A stretch of 8,619 nt of DNA, from assembly GCA_036265435.1 (NCBI GenBank), contig DATAPB010000122.1, forward strand, positions 1 through 8,619. Reading direction: 5' to 3'. Below, piece by piece: positions 6,495-8,619 of this stretch. Origin of the DNA: DASUPK01 sp036265435 (GTDB lineage: Bacteria; Actinomycetota; Thermoleophilia; Solirubrobacterales; 70-9). The notes beneath the pieces are model-generated. The model was not told the origin of the DNA and did no database searches. It was given only the letters and a program-made list of their open reading frames with translations. The position numbers and the translations under genes are program-made. Each line of letters begins with the position of its first letter. Within the stretch, counting starts at the first letter, position 1.

Positions 6495-6893
6495 TCAGCC
6501 TCCGGCGCCGGCGCGCTGCGACTCGCGCTCGGCGCGCTTCTGGGCCTCCTTGCGGAGGTGCCGCTGGTAGAAGAACCGGTCCATCATGAACGCCATCGGC
6601 ACGTAGAAGCCGAGCATCAGGACCCCGACGGCCAGCGCAGCGATCGGCTTCTGGCCGAACAGGAAGAGCAGCCCCACGAACAGGACCGCCGCGACCCCGC
6701 CCTTCTTCAGGGCGCTCGACCAGCTCGCCGGCTGCGGCGTCCGGTCGCCGGGCTTGCGCTTGCCGGAGCGGTTGCGAGCACGCGCCTGCGCCTCGGCGCG
6801 GCTGCGGGCGCGGCCTCGCGCCGGTCGCCTGTCGATCCGCCCGCCCTGAGTGCCGCGGTGCTTTCGGCGGCGCTTCTTCTTCGTCTGGGCCAT
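6495..6893 (-). CDS. Small basic membrane protein with two transmembrane helices, unknown function
   Basis: 132 residues from the preferred ATG (MAQTKKKRRRKHRGTQGG). The first 48 or so residues are extremely basic, with about 20 Lys/Arg and a KKKRRRKHRGTQGG cluster, and are probably disordered. Two membrane helices follow, near residues 65-80 and 84-105, joined by a very short turn (GQKP), then a short basic, amphipathic tail rich in Arg, Lys and Glu. By the positive-inside rule both ends should be cytoplasmic, with a hairpin in the membrane. I recall similar RRKHRGTQ-type small membrane proteins in Thermoleophilia, but I cannot name a family. A TTG two codons upstream (6899) would add only Met-Pro. 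The gene starts 10 nt after the formimidoyltransferase stop and ends 3 nt before the MBL start, so it is embedded in the operon. The basic arm could bind nucleic acid, ribosomes or acidic lipid; this is inference only. Confidence 0.8.
   Translation of the reverse strand: MAQTKKKRRRKHRGTQGGRIDRRPARGRARSRAEAQARARNRSGKRKPGDRTPQPASWSSALKKGGVAAVLFVGLLFLFGQKPIAALAVGVLMLGFYVPMAFMMDRFFYQRHLRKEAQKRAERESQRAGAGG
6499..6503 (-). promoter_or_regulatory. Shine-Dalgarno GGAGG for the MBL hydrolase
   Basis: GGAGG lies within the last codons of the small membrane-protein gene, 7 nt before the ATG at 6491-6489. The upstream stop codon falls between this site and the start, the usual layout for re-initiation and coupling. 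Confidence 0.7.
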
Positions 6894-6903
6894 TGGCAAG
6901 AGG

Positions 6904-7779
6904 CTAGCCGAGCACGTTCTCGATCACGTCGCGCCTCGGGTCGAAATCCTTGATCGGAACGTCCTCCGGATAGTCCTCGAAGGCGGCCTCAGGCGCCAGC
7001 CCGACGAGCTCGGCCTCGACCGGCTTGACGCCGTGCTCGGCGGCGAGCCGCTTGATCTCAGCCACGACATCCGCCAGCGGCACAGCGATCGGATCGTGGA
7101 CGTTGATCGAGACCTGGCACTGCCCGCTGTCACGCGGCAGCCCGAGTGCCCGCACCCCGGCGAGACCGCCGCCCGCCTCCCGCAGCCCGGCCGCGACTGC
7201 CCGGGCGATCTCCGCATCCGGGGTGTTCAGCTCGACGTTGAAGGCCACGAGGGGCTCCCGGGCCGTAACGAGTGTCGCGCCGGCGGTCGGGTGCGGCTCC
7301 CGGGGACCTAGGTCCGGCTCGAGCTCGCCCGATCTCATCCGGCGTGCGAGCTCCATCGGCCCGCCCTCCCGGAAATAGGCGCGCTCGACTCGCTCGGGGC
7401 TCGTCGCCAGCTCGCCATAGAAGAACACGGGAATCCCGAGGGCCGCGATCCGCCCCGCGACATCTCGCGCCGCCGCCCTCGCGTCCTCGTGGCGGTCCTC
7501 CACCTGCCAGACGACCGGGCAGACATCCAGCGCGCCGATGTGCGGGTGCAGGCCTCTGTGGTGAGTCAGGTCGATGATGTTGATCGCCTCCTGCGCCCCG
7601 GCCGCCAGGGCGTCCACCAGCCAGTCAGGCTGGGCCGCGATCGTGAAGACGCAGCGGTTGTGCTCGGAGTCGAAGTGGCGGTTCAGGACCCTCGCGCAGC
7701 CGGAGAGGGTCGCCTCGAGCGTCCCGATGACCCTCTCACTGCGACCCTCTGAGAAGTTGGGAACCGCTACCAGCGGCAT
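6904..7779 (-). CDS. ftcD: Glutamate formimidoyltransferase (stand-alone formiminotransferase domain)
   Basis: The 291-residue product matches the formiminotransferase part of FTCD (EC 2.1.2.5), which exchanges the formimino group between N-formimino-glutamate and tetrahydrofolate, linking histidine breakdown to one-carbon metabolism. Visible marks: LVAVPNFSEGR (3-13), HHRGLHPHIGALDVCP (73-88), with His78 matching the catalytic His82 of the mammalian enzyme, PVFFYGELA (117-125), FNVELNTPD (180-188), QCQVSINVHD (220-229) and a C-terminal DVIENVLG like the RIIEYLV end of FTCD. Both halves of the transferase fold are present; there is no cyclodeaminase domain, so that step needs another protein. 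The Arg in the family motif HPRxGA is His80 here. The ATG at 7779 fits the family N-terminus. A GTG at 7812 would overlap the preceding stop as GTGA and add 11 residues. No other histidine-utilisation gene is visible, so the physiological substrate is not proven by context. Confidence 0.88.
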   Translation of the reverse strand: MPLVAVPNFSEGRSERVIGTLEATLSGCARVLNRHFDSEHNRCVFTIAAQPDWLVDALAAGAQEAINIIDLTHHRGLHPHIGALDVCPVVWQVEDRHEDARAAARDVAGRIAALGIPVFFYGELATSPERVERAYFREGGPMELARRMRSGELEPDLGPREPHPTAGATLVTAREPLVAFNVELNTPDAEIARAVAAGLREAGGGLAGVRALGLPRDSGQCQVSINVHDPIAVPLADVVAEIKRLAAEHGVKPVEAELVGLAPEAAFEDYPEDVPIKDFDPRRDVIENVLG

Positions 7780-7808
7780 CGGGTCCCATGAGGCGTCCCC
7801 CGCGTCGT

Positions 7809-8618
7809 TCACCGGATCAACAGCTCGCCGTCGCGCACGATCGCCTCCCCGTCGAGTTCGACCGTCGGCATCATCACGATGCAATCGAGATGAACCGGCA
7901 CCTGGACGGTGCCGCCGATCCCCGCGGAGGCGCCGAACGCGACGTGGCAGGTGCCCCCGATCTTCTCGTCCTCGAGGATCTCGCCGGTCAGGATCGCCCG
8001 CTCGTTCGTGCCGATCCCCAGCTCCGCAATGTTCGTCCCGTCCTCGCCGTGCATGGTCAGGAGGTCCATGAAGGCCATGCCCTGTCCCCCACGCGCCGAC
8101 GTCAGGTGGCCGCCCTCGACCACCAGCTCGACGGGCTCCTCCACCAGGCCGATGCCGGCCAGGGAGCCATCGATCACGAGCGTGCCGTCGCCAGCCGCGG
8201 GCGAGATGAAGCCCTCACCGCACGGCAGGTTCCCGAAGGCACCCGGCTCGGTGAGCTCGCCGGCGTCGGGAATCGCCTCGCGGCCTGAGATGTCGAGGCG
8301 CAGGTCGGTGCCGTTCGCGTCGGTGACCCGCGCCTCGGAGGCGCGGTCGAGCGCCTCTGCCACAGCGTGGCCCTTGCGGCGCAGTCCCTCCATGTCGGCG
8401 CTCATCACCCGGGCGATCATTTCCTCGGTTGCGCCGGGCATCGTCGCGCACCGGGCCCCCTTCTCGCTGGCGCGCTTACGGGCGGCCGTGTGTGAGAGGG
8501 ACTGGACGGTCGGTGCCAGTACGACGTCGGCGACTGCCATCGCCTCCGCGACCGTCCGCGGCGGCTCCGCGGCGTGCGAGGCCCGCTCGGAGATCACCGC
8601 CAGGACGGCATCCGCCCC
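7809..8618 (-). CDS. M29-family (aminopeptidase T-like) metallopeptidase, N-terminus beyond the window
   Basis: The frame stays open to the right edge, reading GADAVLAVISERA in the outermost codons, so the start lies outside; about 270 C-terminal residues are visible. Numbering from the GTG at 8597: ADVVLAPTVQSLSHTAARKRA (23-43), ANGTDLRLDISGR (94-106), GNLPCGEGF (122-130), ELGIGTN (192-198), GTCHVAFG (215-222) and VPVHLDCIVMMP (233-244). These match the M29 aminopeptidase pattern, and Glu128, Glu192, His218, His236 and Asp238 line up with the five metal ligands of Thermus aminopeptidase T (Glu, Glu, His, His, Asp). The fold is shared with 2,5-dihydroxypyridine 5,6-dioxygenase (NicX), so an oxygenase role cannot be ruled out, but leucyl-type aminopeptidase is the usual label. 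The spacing between the first and second His (18) is shorter than in aminopeptidase T (31). Its stop is 29 nt before the preferred ftcD start. Confidence 0.8.
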   Translation of the reverse strand, partial: GADAVLAVISERASHAAEPPRTVAEAMAVADVVLAPTVQSLSHTAARKRASEKGARCATMPGATEEMIARVMSADMEGLRRKGHAVAEALDRASEARVTDANGTDLRLDISGREAIPDAGELTEPGAFGNLPCGEGFISPAAGDGTLVIDGSLAGIGLVEEPVELVVEGGHLTSARGGQGMAFMDLLTMHGEDGTNIAELGIGTNERAILTGEILEDEKIGGTCHVAFGASAGIGGTVQVPVHLDCIVMMPTVELDGEAIVRDGELLIR

Positions 8619-8619
8619 A

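Noticed and set aside
5919..6953. Plus-strand open frame of 344 codons opposite the MBL and small membrane-protein genes
   Set aside because: It spans two well-supported minus-strand genes and has no family features.
1..8619. Mobile element, prophage, CRISPR array, defence system or tRNA gene
   Set aside because: No transposase, integrase, terminal repeats, spaced direct repeats, nuclease/toxin genes or cloverleaf pattern were seen; the genes are co-directional and largely core metabolism.

Overview
The window is chromosomal, high-GC bacterial DNA with every credible gene on the minus strand, so transcription runs from right to left. The protein signatures fit an actinobacterium, most likely of the class Thermoleophilia (Solirubrobacterales-like). 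The reasons are the GC-rich codon use, the metallo-beta-lactamase/hisS/aspS order that resembles the actinobacterial hisS neighbourhood, and the RRKHRGTQGG-type basic tail of a small membrane protein. The class-level assignment is inference; the phylum is more secure.

In transcription order the window holds: (1) the 3' part of an M29-like (aminopeptidase T family) metallopeptidase, 7809-8618, cut by the right edge; (2) a stand-alone glutamate formimidoyltransferase, 6904-7779; (3) a small, very basic two-helix membrane protein, 6495-6893; (4) a YcbL/glyoxalase II-like metallo-beta-lactamase-fold hydrolase, 5853-6491; (5) histidyl-tRNA synthetase hisS, 4535-5782; (6) aspartyl-tRNA synthetase aspS, 2683-4476; (7) a membrane-anchored GH3 (NagZ-type) glycosidase-like protein with an unusual cytoplasmic repeat tail, 1266-2678; (8) an unrecognised polytopic membrane protein with about ten helices, 176-1201; (9) the N-terminal part of a SnoaL/NTF2-like protein, 1-176, cut by the left edge.

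Spacing is tight: a few nucleotides between genes 2 and 3, 3 and 4, and 6 and 7, and a start/stop overlap between 8 and 9. The only gaps above about 50 nt are 5783-5852 (before hisS), 4477-4534 (before the preferred aspS start) and 1202-1265 (before the ten-helix protein). This looks like one long operon or two or three overlapping units, with translation (hisS, aspS) at its centre, one-carbon/amino-acid and peptide metabolism upstream, and cell-envelope proteins downstream.

I saw no tRNA, rRNA, CRISPR array, insertion sequence, prophage gene or intergenic region over 300 bases. I found no clearly new multi-gene system. The points most worth a second look are the GH3 protein (apparently missing catalytic histidine and a TG-repeat cytoplasmic tail), the non-AUG start of the SnoaL-like gene, the ND-type signature in AspRS, and the basic small membrane protein beside the MBL gene.
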